Source: Advenella faeciporci (lineage in GTDB: Bacteria; Pseudomonadota; Gammaproteobacteria; Burkholderiales; Burkholderiaceae_B). From it: 64,000 nucleotides of DNA. The stretch spans positions 248,001-312,000 of the forward strand of contig NZ_BMYS01000001.1 in assembly GCF_014652395.1 (NCBI RefSeq), given 5' to 3'. The position numbers and the translations under genes were made by a program. Positions 46,905 to 56,285 of the stretch are shown here, piece by piece (position 1 is the stretch's first letter; each line of letters starts with the position of its first letter). Under the pieces are notes generated by a model, which did no database searches, had not been told where the DNA came from, and worked only from the letters and a program-made list of their open reading frames with translations.

Positions 46905-47255
46905 AAATCATGGGGAAATTTGCCTATCCATCTACCCCAACCCGGCTCCGGCATAGCTAAACCCGGACTAAAAACCACATATTTCCCTTTATTTATCAGG
47001 GAAATACATAATAACTTGCTAAAAACATGATTTTCATATTAGAATTATTGGCTTAGCTTATTGGACTGCATATATGAATGCACTAATATAGGCTTTAATG
47101 GTAAAACCAAAAGGTAAAACCAAAAGGTAAAACCACGATGGCAAAACCAAGACCAGTTTATTTAATTATATTGGTCAGCAACATTTGCCAAAAATATTTT
47201 TCAGAAGGCTGGCCCGAGCCAAAAATCTGGCCTATAACTTAACGAGGTGTTAATC
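46905..47255. other. Gene-free stretch before rpmB
   Basis: No gene is seen. It contains a perfect 9-bp inverted repeat (TATTTCCCT at 46980-46988 with AGGGAAATA at 46998-47006, loop 9) and the 13-bp repeats at 47100-47151. The hairpin lacks a T-run and is not a standard terminator. The rpmB promoter should lie here but no pair of boxes stands out. Confidence 0.5.
47100..47151. repeat. Four 13-bp tandem repeats before rpmB
   Basis: GGTAAAACCAAAA at 47100-47112 is repeated exactly at 47113-47125, then with changes at 47126-47138 and 47139-47151. Each unit contains the small inverted motif GGTAAAACC. It lies 105 bases upstream of rpmB. Confidence 0.8.
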
Positions 47256-47492
47256 ATGGCTAAAGTCTGCCAAGTAACCGGCAAGCGCCCCATTACCGGT
47301 AATAATGTTTCTCACGCTAACAACAAAACCAAACGTCGTTTCCTGCCTAACCTGCAGTCTCGCCGTTTCTGGGTTGAAAGCGAAAACCGTTGGGTTCGCC
47401 TGCGCGTATCCACAAACGCACTGCGCACCATTGACAAAAAAGGCATCGACGCTGTTTTGGCTGAAATGCGTGCCAACGGTCAATCTGTTTAA
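47256..47492 (+). CDS. rpmB: Ribosomal protein L28
   Basis: A 78-residue L28 from ATG 47256, which follows [26 protein letters not shown] and the basic middle [13 protein letters not shown] are the family sequence. It belongs to the large subunit near the exit tunnel. rpmG follows 47 bases later, as in most proteobacteria. Confidence 0.97.
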   Translation: MAKVCQVTGKRPITGNNVSHANNKTKRRFLPNLQSRRFWVESENRWVRLRVSTNALRTIDKKGIDAVLAEMRANGQSV

Positions 47493-47539
47493 GCCTTGGG
47501 TGCTTAAATATTTTCTGAATTTATTCCCAGGAGCTTAAA

Positions 47540-47707
47540 ATGGCAAAAGGTATTCGCGAGAAAATCAAACTTGAATCTACAGCTGGCACAGGTCACTTCT
47601 ATACAACGACCAAAAACAAACGTAACATGCCAGAAAAAATGCTGATCAAAAAATTTGATCCCGTAGCTCGCAAGCACGTTGATTACAAAGAAACAAAACT
47701 GAAATAA
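47540..47707 (+). CDS. rpmG: Ribosomal protein L33
   Basis: A 55-residue protein from ATG 47540 (AGGAG seven bases upstream), ending with TAA at 47705. The sequence begins [13 protein letters not shown] and contains [15 protein letters not shown] and [11 protein letters not shown], the L33 pattern. The zinc-binding cysteines of type A are absent, so it is the cysteine-free form. It is short enough to be missed by length cut-offs. It forms an operon with rpmB. Confidence 0.97.
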   Translation: MAKGIREKIKLESTAGTGHFYTTTKNKRNMPEKMLIKKFDPVARKHVDYKETKLK

Positions 47708-47722
47708 GCTTTGTTCTCTTGC

Positions 47723-47751
47723 AAAAACAGCCCTTTTAAAGGGCTGTTTTT
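47723..47751 (+). terminator. Terminator after rpmBG
   Basis: AAAAACAGCCC and GGGCTGTTTTT form an 11-bp stem around a 7-base loop, ending in a T-run. Confidence 0.92.
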
Positions 47752-47875
47752 GTATCTGCAACCTTAACGGCACACTAATTAATCATTATTAAAAATAGTA
47801 TTTAACAAAAAAAATTTAAATATGATTAATTTTATCTATATCGGCAATCTAGATTTCCCATTTCACTTATTCAAT

Positions 47876-47894
47876 AATAATGATTATCATTTAA
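47876..47894 (+). promoter_or_regulatory. Fur-box-like site
   Basis: Fourteen of nineteen positions match the classical Fur consensus; the centre AATGATTATCATT is a perfect palindrome. It lies about 26 bases upstream of the DUF2061 start, close to where its promoter should be, so iron control of that gene is plausible. Confidence 0.5.
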
Positions 47895-47920
47895 TCCATG
47901 AGTTCAGCTTGGGGAATAAA

Positions 47921-48136
47921 ATGATCATCATCGAAAAAATAAGCCAGACATTGCTGCACATGAGTGTCGCTTTCACCGTTACCTTTGTTTTTACAGGTTC
48001 TGTCTCTGTGGGTGGGCTGGCGGCCCTTGTGGAACCCGTTTGCAATGTGCTGTTGCTGCCTTTGCATGATCGGGCCTGGAAAAGAATACGCATGCGCCTG
48101 GCCAAAAGCAACACAAACACCGCATTGGCCAGCTAA
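47921..48136 (+). CDS. DUF2061 small membrane protein
   Basis: A 71-residue protein from ATG 47921, with GGGGAA at good spacing (the longer frame from 47822 lacks one). Residues 10-50 form two short membrane segments and match the DUF2061 pattern: a TVTFVFTGSVSVGG-type first helix, a glutamate in ALVEPVCN, and LHDRAWKRIRMR after the second. The function is unknown. A Fur-like site lies upstream. Confidence 0.78.
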   Translation: MIIIEKISQTLLHMSVAFTVTFVFTGSVSVGGLAALVEPVCNVLLLPLHDRAWKRIRMRLAKSNTNTALAS

Positions 48137-48197
48137 CAGCCTGTCATTCAAGTGCAACCTGGAAGCACAAGGGAATTGATCAGTTTAAAGCCTTGTG

Positions 48198-49079
48198 CTA
48201 GATAGCCACCATGGACAAAAAATTATCCATGAGTCGGCCACGGTAACGCTGCTTGTGATAAATAATGGACAATTTCCTGTCAAGGTTTAAAAAAGGCGTG
48301 TCAAGCCGCGCCAGGCGGCCGGATTCTATTGCATAAGTTACCGCGACTCTGGGCAAAAATGCAATACCCAACCCGGCAATAACAGCTTGTTTAATAGCCT
48401 CAACCTGCCCAAGCTCCATCACAATGTGCCCTTTCGGCAAACGACTCAGTTCCCGCTCACACAACAGACGGGTCGCGGAACCCTGCTCACGCAAAATCCA
48501 GCGTTGACTCTCAAAATCGCTTTCCTGCAAGTGTTTTTTCAAGGCCAGGGGATGATCCGGTCTGGCGCATATTTGCAACTGATCATTACGCCAGGCAATC
48601 GCCTCTATGTCTGTATTGATCACCTCACCCTCTATACAGGCGACATCAAGCGAGTGCTCCAGAATTCCCTTGACGATTTCATCGCTATTGGCAACCTGCA
48701 GATGTACCGTGACCGCTTCATGCTGATTGACAAAATTGCCCAGCAAATCACCCACCAGATAATTACCGACAGTATTACTGGCGCCCACCCGGAAATTTCC
48801 CCGCAGGGTATCTTGGGCATCACTGGCCCGCTGCTCCAGCTCACGCATACGCTCCAGGATTTCCTGGGCCAGGGGCAGTAAATCTTTACCCTTTTCATTC
48901 AGGAAAAGCCGCCCCTTGTCACGATCAAACAGGGAGGAACCAAGTTGTTTTTCAAGCTCAGCCAAGGCCATGCTGGCTGCCGGCTGGGTTAAGTGCAACA
49001 CGCTGGCGGCAGCCTTGACACTCCCCTGCAGGGTAATGGCCACAAAAACTTCCAGCTGTTTGGGACTGAATGAAATCAT
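48198..49079 (-). CDS. LysR-family regulator, YeiE/CysB-like
   Basis: A 293-residue LysR-type regulator. The N-terminal helix-turn-helix is QGSVKAAASVLHLTQPAASM; the rest is the ligand-binding domain. It is divergent from the YeiH-type exporter gene, the usual arrangement for the YeiE regulator. It would activate yeiH in response to sulphur or a similar ligand. The intergenic region is 98 bp of A/T-rich DNA. The ligand is not known. Confidence 0.9.
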   Translation of the reverse strand: MISFSPKQLEVFVAITLQGSVKAAASVLHLTQPAASMALAELEKQLGSSLFDRDKGRLFLNEKGKDLLPLAQEILERMRELEQRASDAQDTLRGNFRVGASNTVGNYLVGDLLGNFVNQHEAVTVHLQVANSDEIVKGILEHSLDVACIEGEVINTDIEAIAWRNDQLQICARPDHPLALKKHLQESDFESQRWILREQGSATRLLCERELSRLPKGHIVMELGQVEAIKQAVIAGLGIAFLPRVAVTYAIESGRLARLDTPFLNLDRKLSIIYHKQRYRGRLMDNFLSMVAI

Positions 49080-49177
49080 ATAATAAATCCTTATTCTATT
49101 TATAAATTATATTATCTTTATTTATATTTAACAAAAGTTTAATATACCCATAATTCATAAACATATAAGTATTGATT

Positions 49178-50239
49178 ATGTTAGCCTATAACCCTGTTCG
49201 CACTGTTAACTCTCCCGCCACTTCAATCTCCCATCAGGGCCTGTTCAGGAAAAAAAACAGCCTGATTCCCGGACTCTTGCTTACTTTAGGCATTACCATG
49301 ATTGCCTGGTTTGCCGGCAAACAGTTCCCGGTTATTGGTGGACCGGTTTTTGGCATTATCTTGGGGATTATTTACAGCAATGCCCTGGGCGTCAGAACCG
49401 TCATGCAACCCGGCATTGTATTTTCCAGCAAGAAAATCCTGCAATGGTCTGTGATTTTACTGGGATTTGGCCTGAGCTTTGGGCAAATTGTCAGCACGGG
49501 CGGTGAATCCCTGGCTGTTACCTTCGTAACGGTTTCGGTGGCTTTCATCAGTGCCTTGTTACTGGGAAAAATACTGGGCATCCATGGCAAGTTACGCACC
49601 CTTATCGGGGTTGGCACCGCCATTTGCGGTGGCTCGGCCATTGCTGCCGTCACCCCCATCATCAAGCCGGAAGACCATGAGACCGCATATGCCATCTCAA
49701 CCATTTTTCTTTTCAATATCATCGCTGTTTTGCTTTTCCCGGCCCTGGGGCATATGTTGCAATTAAGCGATTACGGCTTTGGTTTGTGGGCAGGGGCCGC
49801 CATTAATGACACCTCTTCTGTGGTTGCAGCGGGCTACGCATACAGCCAGCAGGCTGGCGATTATGCCACGATCGTCAAGCTAACCAGAGCCACGCTGATT
49901 ATTCCCATTTGCCTGTTCCTGGTTTTTCTTGAGGCCTGGCGCCAGAAAAAAAATGACATGCCCGACGTGGCACTGGCCAAAATATTCCCCTGGTTTATCC
50001 TTTGGTTTTTGGTGGCATCTGGCATACGCAGTACCGGACTGCTGCCAGAGGCACTACTGCCCTGGCTGTCTGGCGCCGCCAAATTCATGATCATTATGGC
50101 CCTGAGTGCGATTGGACTTTCCACCAACCTGCGCAAAATCGTCAGCACCGGCACACGCGCCATCCTGCTGGGACTGGGCGTATGGGTCGCGGTGGCGGTT
50201 AGCGCGTTGCTGGTTCAATATGGCATGAACCAGCTTTAA
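49178..50239 (+). CDS. YeiH-family putative sulphate exporter
   Basis: A 353-residue protein with about 10 membrane helices of the UPF0324/YeiH family. GVGTAICGGSAIAAVTPIIK and WAGAAINDTSSVVAAGYAYS are the two characteristic repeated segments. It is proposed to export sulphate or small anions; the true substrate is unproved. ATG 49178 is preferred over the TTG at 49172. Its stop overlaps the convergent pepP gene by four bases. Confidence 0.88.
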   Translation: MLAYNPVRTVNSPATSISHQGLFRKKNSLIPGLLLTLGITMIAWFAGKQFPVIGGPVFGIILGIIYSNALGVRTVMQPGIVFSSKKILQWSVILLGFGLSFGQIVSTGGESLAVTFVTVSVAFISALLLGKILGIHGKLRTLIGVGTAICGGSAIAAVTPIIKPEDHETAYAISTIFLFNIIAVLLFPALGHMLQLSDYGFGLWAGAAINDTSSVVAAGYAYSQQAGDYATIVKLTRATLIIPICLFLVFLEAWRQKKNDMPDVALAKIFPWFILWFLVASGIRSTGLLPEALLPWLSGAAKFMIIMALSAIGLSTNLRKIVSTGTRAILLGLGVWVAVAVSALLVQYGMNQL

Positions 50240-52026
50240 ACAGGCCGGGTCCTTTCCTGCAACCATTGCAAGGCTGCACCTTTCACCAAAGGCTGCAGCC
50301 TGTTTCTTACCTGCTCATGATACTGGTTCAGCCAGTTTATCTCGGCCTCATCCAGCAAGTGGCGCGCAATGCAACGGGTATCAATCGGGCACAGGGTCAA
50401 GGTTTCAAACTTAAGAAAACGGCCAAATTCACTTTCCTGCGCAGCTACATTGCATACCAGATTTTCAATCCGGATACCCCACTGCCCGGGACGGTACAGA
50501 CCGGGCTCATTCGAGGTAATCATGCCTTCCCGCATGCCAGTATTCGGGTTAAGGTAGCCACGATGGGAAATACCCTGCGGTCCTTCATGCACATTCAGGA
50601 AGTAACCCACACCATGCCCGGTACCATGGCCAAAATCCAGGCCTTGCTGCCACAAAGGCATGCGGGCAACCGGGTCTAACAGCGGCGCCGGAAACCCCAC
50701 CGGAAAAACCGCCCGCGACAGGGCAATCATGCCCTTGAGTACCAGGGTGAAATCCGCCTTTTGGCTGTCAGAGACCTGTCCAACCGGTACCACCCGGGTA
50801 ATATCCGTGGTGCCATTCAGGTATTGCCCGCCAGAATCAATCAACAACAGGCCATTGCCCTCAATGACCGCATGCGATTCGGGAGTGGCCCGATAATGAG
50901 GCATGGCACCATTGGCATTGAAACCGGCAATCGTGGCAAAACTGGGGCAGACAAAATGCGGCTGCCGCGCACGGGCGGCATTGATCTGCTCATCAATCGT
51001 CACTTCAGTCACGACCTCACCATTGGCCATGGCCTGTTCAAACCAGGCAAAAAACTCACACAGCGCGGCACCATCGGCCTCCATGGCCTTACGCACATTC
51101 TGGATATCTGCCGGCGTTTTACGTGACTTGAACAACTGAGACGGGTTCAGCGCCTCTACCAGCTCCAGGCTGGCTGCCGCCTGGCAGATGCCAATGGTGG
51201 TGCGCGCCGGATCAATCAAGAGTTTCACCTTGTCTTCAAGCCCGGCCAGCCCCTGGGTGATTTCATTGTAAGGCCTGATCAGAATCTGTTCAGCCACCAG
51301 CTTTTCAGTCAGGGTCGGATTGAGCTTGGCCTCATCCACAAACAGCTCGCACTGCTCGGGGCCGATTAGCAAATACGACAGAAACACCGGATTATATGAA
51401 ACGTCAGCGCCACGTAAATTCAAGATCCAGGCAATATCATCCAGCGATGAAAGCAGATGCCACTGCGTCCCCAGGCTGGCCATCTGCTTGCGCACCAGCG
51501 CCAGTTTGTCTGCCCTGCTTTGCGATACAAAAGGCACTTCATGTTCATACACTGCCTCTACCGGCAAGGCGGGTCTGTCAGGCCAAATATTGTCCAGCAA
51601 TTTTTCATTCCAGGAAAATCGCAGCGATACCCCCTCAAGGGCCGCCTGCAAATCATGGGCGGCACGCATGCTTAGGGTAAAGCCATCGGCCCCAACCGTC
51701 ATGCCGGCCTGCAATTCGCTGCACAGCCAGTCATTCAAATCCGGTACGCCATCCTGCCCCTGTCGCATCAGGACAATCTCACTGCCTTCAAGCTGGGCCA
51801 GGGCCTGCTCCCAGTAGCGACTGTCGGTCCATAAACCGGCAAATTGAGCGCTTACCAGCAGGGTTCCCGCCGAGCCGTCAAAACCACTCAGCCAGGTGCG
51901 GGCCTGCCAGTGTTCAGGCAGATATTCGGATAAATGCGGATCGGCGGATGGAATAATATAAGCATCAATACCGCGTTTTGTCATCTGTTCGCGCAATAGC
52001 GCAATTCTTTGTTTGAATAGATTCAT
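50236..52026 (-). CDS. pepP: Xaa-Pro aminopeptidase (M24B)
   Basis: A dinuclear metal aminopeptidase of 596 residues that removes N-terminal residues before proline. The metal ligands appear as LLIDSGGQYLNGTTDITRV, DFGHGTGHGVGYFLNVHEGP and ITSNEPGLYRPGQWGIRIE, the usual DD, H, E, E set. The N-terminal creatinase-like domains are doubled, as in the 600-residue eukaryote-like subfamily. The start is ATG 52026. The symbol follows general use; other members are named differently. Confidence 0.92.
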   Translation of the reverse strand: MNLFKQRIALLREQMTKRGIDAYIIPSADPHLSEYLPEHWQARTWLSGFDGSAGTLLVSAQFAGLWTDSRYWEQALAQLEGSEIVLMRQGQDGVPDLNDWLCSELQAGMTVGADGFTLSMRAAHDLQAALEGVSLRFSWNEKLLDNIWPDRPALPVEAVYEHEVPFVSQSRADKLALVRKQMASLGTQWHLLSSLDDIAWILNLRGADVSYNPVFLSYLLIGPEQCELFVDEAKLNPTLTEKLVAEQILIRPYNEITQGLAGLEDKVKLLIDPARTTIGICQAAASLELVEALNPSQLFKSRKTPADIQNVRKAMEADGAALCEFFAWFEQAMANGEVVTEVTIDEQINAARARQPHFVCPSFATIAGFNANGAMPHYRATPESHAVIEGNGLLLIDSGGQYLNGTTDITRVVPVGQVSDSQKADFTLVLKGMIALSRAVFPVGFPAPLLDPVARMPLWQQGLDFGHGTGHGVGYFLNVHEGPQGISHRGYLNPNTGMREGMITSNEPGLYRPGQWGIRIENLVCNVAAQESEFGRFLKFETLTLCPIDTRCIARHLLDEAEINWLNQYHEQVRNRLQPLVKGAALQWLQERTRPV

Positions 52027-52210
52027 TTTTTCAACCAACAAATCAGCAAGCCGCCCACCCGTTAAGGGTGAGCCGGCACAATAAATAAAATACGTTTTTC
52101 GTCCATCCTGCTCATGATAAACAAACAGGGCTGCTTACAGGCCAGATACACCCACAAAGCAGCACAAAAACGCCATGAACCCGCCTGTTTAGGTACATAA
52201 ACGGACCATT

Positions 52211-55200
52211 CTATCCAATCTGGCGTACCACATTTCCCAGCGCATCCGCAAAGGTCGCTGGCGTAAAGCCCAAGGCTTCGAGACTACTTTCCAGATCGGT
52301 CAATGAAACCTGACTGTCAATATCCAACTGACGGCGACACATTTCCACCGAGACACGCAACCTTTCAGGAATTTTGCTGGCCTGTGCACCGCCTCTTCTA
52401 GCCACATCCCTTGGGTTGATGCCGTTATCAAACTGTTTGGTCAGCTGGCGATAGCCCTCCATTTTCTGGCCCACAGCATCTGCCAACATCCGCTGCCGGT
52501 TGGATGGGTCAGCAATATTCACGGCTTTTTCCAGCAGTGCATGGCCCCGCTCAAACCACTCCTTACCTTTATTGGCAACCGTTGTCGCGACTTTATCAGG
52601 ATTGTCCAGCGCCATGCCATGATAGGTTTTATCCAGCATTTTCTTCAGGTCAGTGCCATAGCTTTCGGCATGACCCAGCACGTCTTCAATAACGGTTTGA
52701 TCGGTTTTTTGGCCATAACGACCCGAAAAACCCGCATCCTTATTCTTGAACCCTTTTGAAGCCTCAAAGAAACTGTCGTTATAGATCTGTTCGGTCATGC
52801 CCTGATCAAAAAAGACATGTTCGCCTTTGGAGTTAACATAATAGGCGGTCCAATCACGATCGATTGTGGTTTTCCTGCCGCGCTGCATAAGCGACTGTGA
52901 AGAGGAACTGGCATTCAGAATTTGAATTTTAGCTGTCGGAATCCCCGTTATGGAAGCGAGCTTTTCTTTGGCAAGGGTGTCGGCACGGTTGTAAAACACA
53001 CCCAATGTTTCATTAAATGATTTACGCACGGAATCCAGACTTTCATCTTTATAATTCTGCAACGCATACATGGCCAACTTGTTTTGCTGAACGCTGATGG
53101 TCATGTCATTAAGCAGTTTTCGATTGGCTTCGCTGGGGTTCAGCTCGAATTGCCAGGCCGCAGCCTGTAAATTCTCCACTTGCTGTTTGGCAAACAGCTT
53201 GCCTTCACGTAGCGCCTCATCCAGCTCGATTTGGCCGGCTGTCTTGCTTAATCTTCTGCGTCCGGTTTCCAACAGCAGGCTTGCCTGGCTGGCCGCCTGC
53301 TTGCCGGCCTTGACAGAGTCCTCAATCGCGGTACGGGTATTCTTGCCACTGATTGCGGTTGTGAAGCGTGCCATACTATCAGCGACATTTTCTTTCGCTT
53401 CACGCATGGCTCGCTTCGCTTCAGGACTGCCGGCCACTTTTTTAAGTTTGTCCAAACCGGCATTCATTGCCTTGTCGGAAAGATACTCAAGAGTGACAAC
53501 TTTAACGCCCACATAAAAGGCTCCCCAGGCGCTATCACCACCGCTATCCACATACGCTTTCATATCGCGCGCCACTTCCAGGGAAGTAAAGACCACATCA
53601 GAGCAACCCAATGTAGTCACACCCAGTGCCATGCGCCCCATAAAGCCCAATGATTCTTCAAGGGATTCTGCCGTTTGCAAATAGCTTTCTATATAAAGCT
53701 TCACTTCATCGGCAAAGGTCACGGTCTGGGCCTGTGCATTGGCCCCAGCAACAGTTCCTTGCAAAAAACCACCCCAGGTCTGCTTGACGATTTCCACTTG
53801 CCGGGCGTCATAGCCATAAGCTTCGTCATAACCGTCCAGCATGACATCGATGAACTTAACCAATGGAAACAGCTTATTCAGGTAGTTCATCTCCCAAATC
53901 AGGGTACGAATATGTAGCAGACGTTCGGTGATGTACGCATCCGCTTTCAGCATCGCCATACCGTCTGCCATATCCCTGGACTGGCGCAAAGGCTGGGAAC
54001 ACAGCAGCACTTCTTTTTCAACAATGTACTTTTCATCACCATATGTAGTGGCAAGACGCACCTTGACCCTGAACCGGCTGGGTGCATCCAACGCACCTTT
54101 GCAACAGCGAAAAATCAAGGCACGACCTCCTCCTGTCACCTCGTCCATCATTTGACATTGAATGGCGAGCTTTTCCAGCATCGGCTGATCAGCCTCGTGC
54201 ACGGCCTGAAGCTGGAAGTCCAGACTGTCAGGTGCAATCTGCAAAAGGCTATGGGCTTGCGGATCCCAATCAAACAGCGTGATCATCGCCTTGGACTCGG
54301 CAGGCACATACTGCTTGTCTGCCACCGTAAACAGGAATTTATTGCTGCGATGTTTATGCGAGTCATAAGGCTCTACATAACAGGCAATCGAACTGACATC
54401 AAGCCTCAACCCCATATGAAAACGGTATATCGGCAAAGTCCCGGTCAGGCTTTGCCCACCACTGACCGCCTTGACTTCCAGGGTATAAGAATCATAATCA
54501 CCGGCATTGCCACCCGTCTTCTTTTTCTCGGTAATCACGGCATAGTATAGACCCGGCTCGTCTGCAGCCTCTACCGTCACACCATACCCGTCATCACGAA
54601 TAATACAGGCGGTCACCACCGCGTCTTTACCCATCCCCAACACGGCAAAAGGCAGGCGTTCCGTTTTATCATGGCAGGCCGGCAAAGTAAGGTTGTCCTG
54701 GGCGAATACAATTTTTTCTTCCTCAATCTGAAAAACCACATGGTTGGTAAAACTGCCGCCCTCGCTCATGAAACAGAAAGAAACCCGTGCCTGGTCGGGA
54801 ATTGATTCACCACTGGCAGGTGCTTCCACCTGTGCTGTCTTATAGTCGCCCGCCATGCTTTGCCCACTGATTTGCAAATAATAAGGTGAGCTGATATTGA
54901 TTTTTGCCGTCAAGTCATGACGGGTATTTTCCTGGCCCTCGGGGGTGATTTCAACAATACGGGCATAAATCGGCACTTTTTTACCCACAGCCAGTGTATT
55001 CCCAAAATCCTTGCGAATTCGCATTTCATAGCGATTGGGGTTGTCCTCGAGCGCTTCCTTTTCTTCCTTTTGTGGTTTCGTTTTACGCCTGTTTCTGCCC
55101 CAGGCAGCGGCGGCACCACCCCCGATAAGGATGCCCGCAATGGCGGCAGGAATCAGGATACCGGTTTCGCCAGCACTTTCATCGGCATCGGTGGTCACCT

Positions 55201-55702
55201 CGGCATGGACAGCATCAGTCACTTCAAGCCAGAAACTGAACGTATTCATGTCGCTACCTCCCCAATAGGTGTTCTCCAACACCTTCCGCATTTCGCTATA
55301 AGCCGACTTGTCGTTAAAAGTTTTCACACTGCCATCATTTTCTTTGTACGATATGTCCAGATCCAGCTCATAAAAAATTGCCGGCTTACCATGATAATCA
55401 CGCCCAAGTTCCAGTTTGAGCCACCCGCTGACTGCATGCCAAGGCTTAATGTCCGTCACAAAGCGATCAAACGTAATTTTGACCGGTTCACCCACCTTCA
55501 GGGTCACATCATTTAATTTTTTATGGGTGCCGTCATGATCACGCTTCGCCAGGGCGGAGGTAATATTCACAAAACGAAGTTTCACCGATTCAAGATCACG
55601 ACTATTCTCCAGTATTTGTGCCTGAGCAGGACAGAAAATCGCAACGGTAAACAGTAGAGCCAACAATATTCTTAAAAATGAATGTGTTTTCATGCCCGTC
55701 AT
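52211..55702 (-). CDS. Large membrane-anchored multidomain protein of unknown function
   Basis: A 1163-residue protein, start ATG 55702 (AAGGA at seven bases). Residues 4-28 form a signal peptide ending PAQA. A beta-rich domain follows (30-165). Residues 181-201 are one membrane helix (GILIPAAIAGILIGGGAAAAW), followed by the positive stop RNRRKTKP. This predicts a periplasmic N-domain and a cytoplasmic C-terminal part of about 950 residues. That part has beta-sandwich-like repeats (225-560), then a helical region (570-900), and a compact C-terminal domain around RDWTAYYVNSKGEHVFFDQ. No known catalytic motif is visible. It is the last gene of the five-gene cluster and overlaps the zinc-ribbon gene by ATGA. 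Confidence 0.7.
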   Translation of the reverse strand: MTGMKTHSFLRILLALLFTVAIFCPAQAQILENSRDLESVKLRFVNITSALAKRDHDGTHKKLNDVTLKVGEPVKITFDRFVTDIKPWHAVSGWLKLELGRDYHGKPAIFYELDLDISYKENDGSVKTFNDKSAYSEMRKVLENTYWGGSDMNTFSFWLEVTDAVHAEVTTDADESAGETGILIPAAIAGILIGGGAAAAWGRNRRKTKPQKEEKEALEDNPNRYEMRIRKDFGNTLAVGKKVPIYARIVEITPEGQENTRHDLTAKINISSPYYLQISGQSMAGDYKTAQVEAPASGESIPDQARVSFCFMSEGGSFTNHVVFQIEEEKIVFAQDNLTLPACHDKTERLPFAVLGMGKDAVVTACIIRDDGYGVTVEAADEPGLYYAVITEKKKTGGNAGDYDSYTLEVKAVSGGQSLTGTLPIYRFHMGLRLDVSSIACYVEPYDSHKHRSNKFLFTVADKQYVPAESKAMITLFDWDPQAHSLLQIAPDSLDFQLQAVHEADQPMLEKLAIQCQMMDEVTGGGRALIFRCCKGALDAPSRFRVKVRLATTYGDEKYIVEKEVLLCSQPLRQSRDMADGMAMLKADAYITERLLHIRTLIWEMNYLNKLFPLVKFIDVMLDGYDEAYGYDARQVEIVKQTWGGFLQGTVAGANAQAQTVTFADEVKLYIESYLQTAESLEESLGFMGRMALGVTTLGCSDVVFTSLEVARDMKAYVDSGGDSAWGAFYVGVKVVTLEYLSDKAMNAGLDKLKKVAGSPEAKRAMREAKENVADSMARFTTAISGKNTRTAIEDSVKAGKQAASQASLLLETGRRRLSKTAGQIELDEALREGKLFAKQQVENLQAAAWQFELNPSEANRKLLNDMTISVQQNKLAMYALQNYKDESLDSVRKSFNETLGVFYNRADTLAKEKLASITGIPTAKIQILNASSSSQSLMQRGRKTTIDRDWTAYYVNSKGEHVFFDQGMTEQIYNDSFFEASKGFKNKDAGFSGRYGQKTDQTVIEDVLGHAESYGTDLKKMLDKTYHGMALDNPDKVATTVANKGKEWFERGHALLEKAVNIADPSNRQRMLADAVGQKMEGYRQLTKQFDNGINPRDVARRGGAQASKIPERLRVSVEMCRRQLDIDSQVSLTDLESSLEALGFTPATFADALGNVVRQIG

Positions 55703-56241
55703 TTCACTATCCTTTTAGCCAGCTCACGAATCACATGGGTGAGTAAAGACTTTTGCCCCTCTGTCATGGCAATACGCATTTCACCTGCGTTGTCGGACGC
55801 GCTAACCGTCTGGTCAAGTAGCGCTGACAAAGCCTTTTTCACCGGATGGACCGCTTCTTTTTTAACTGCCGTGGCTGCTGTTTCTTTAGCTTTTTCTTTG
55901 GCTTTGGCTTTGGCTTTTTCCGTGGTTCTCTGTTTGGTTTTTTCTACCCCCTCTTCCGTGATGTGCTCTTTTTGTGCTGCTTCAACATTAGGTGGCAGAT
56001 CACTCACCTGAACAGAAATAACAGGCTCACTGACAGGGATGTCAACCGTTAATGCCCGCCCAACCCCGGCACCGCATTTCGGGCAGAATTTCATCCCCGT
56101 CTTCAACGACGCACCACAGCGGTCACACTGTATTTTTAGTGGTGCAGCCTGTTCAATTCCCGGCAGGGCATGGCCACATTTCATGCAAAATTTCGCACCT
56201 TCGTGCAACGCGGCTCCACATTTCATACAGAATTTTGCCAT
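55699..56241 (-). CDS. Double zinc-ribbon protein
   Basis: A 180-residue cytoplasmic protein with two zinc ribbons: Cys5, 8, 19, 22 (FCMKCG twice) and Cys39, 42, 53, 56 (CDRCG, FCPKCG). A disordered linker comes next. Residues 105-125 are an Ala/Lys/Glu repeat helix (TEKAKAKAKEKAKET). The C-terminal part (150-180) is another helix. Such ribbons often bind proteins or nucleic acids. The stop overlaps the start of the 1163-residue protein as ATGA, so the two should be made in a fixed ratio. The function is unknown. Confidence 0.75.
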   Translation of the reverse strand: MAKFCMKCGAALHEGAKFCMKCGHALPGIEQAAPLKIQCDRCGASLKTGMKFCPKCGAGVGRALTVDIPVSEPVISVQVSDLPPNVEAAQKEHITEEGVEKTKQRTTEKAKAKAKEKAKETAATAVKKEAVHPVKKALSALLDQTVSASDNAGEMRIAMTEGQKSLLTHVIRELAKRIVK

Positions 56242-56285
56242 TACCCCATTCCATTCCCGTTAAAAAACACCTTGTCAGACCCTGC

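Noticed and set aside
52042-52210. GC-rich stem near CACCC/GGGTG between pepP and the giant-protein gene
   Set aside because: A small stem exists but no U-tract follows, so I do not call it a terminator for the zinc-ribbon cluster.
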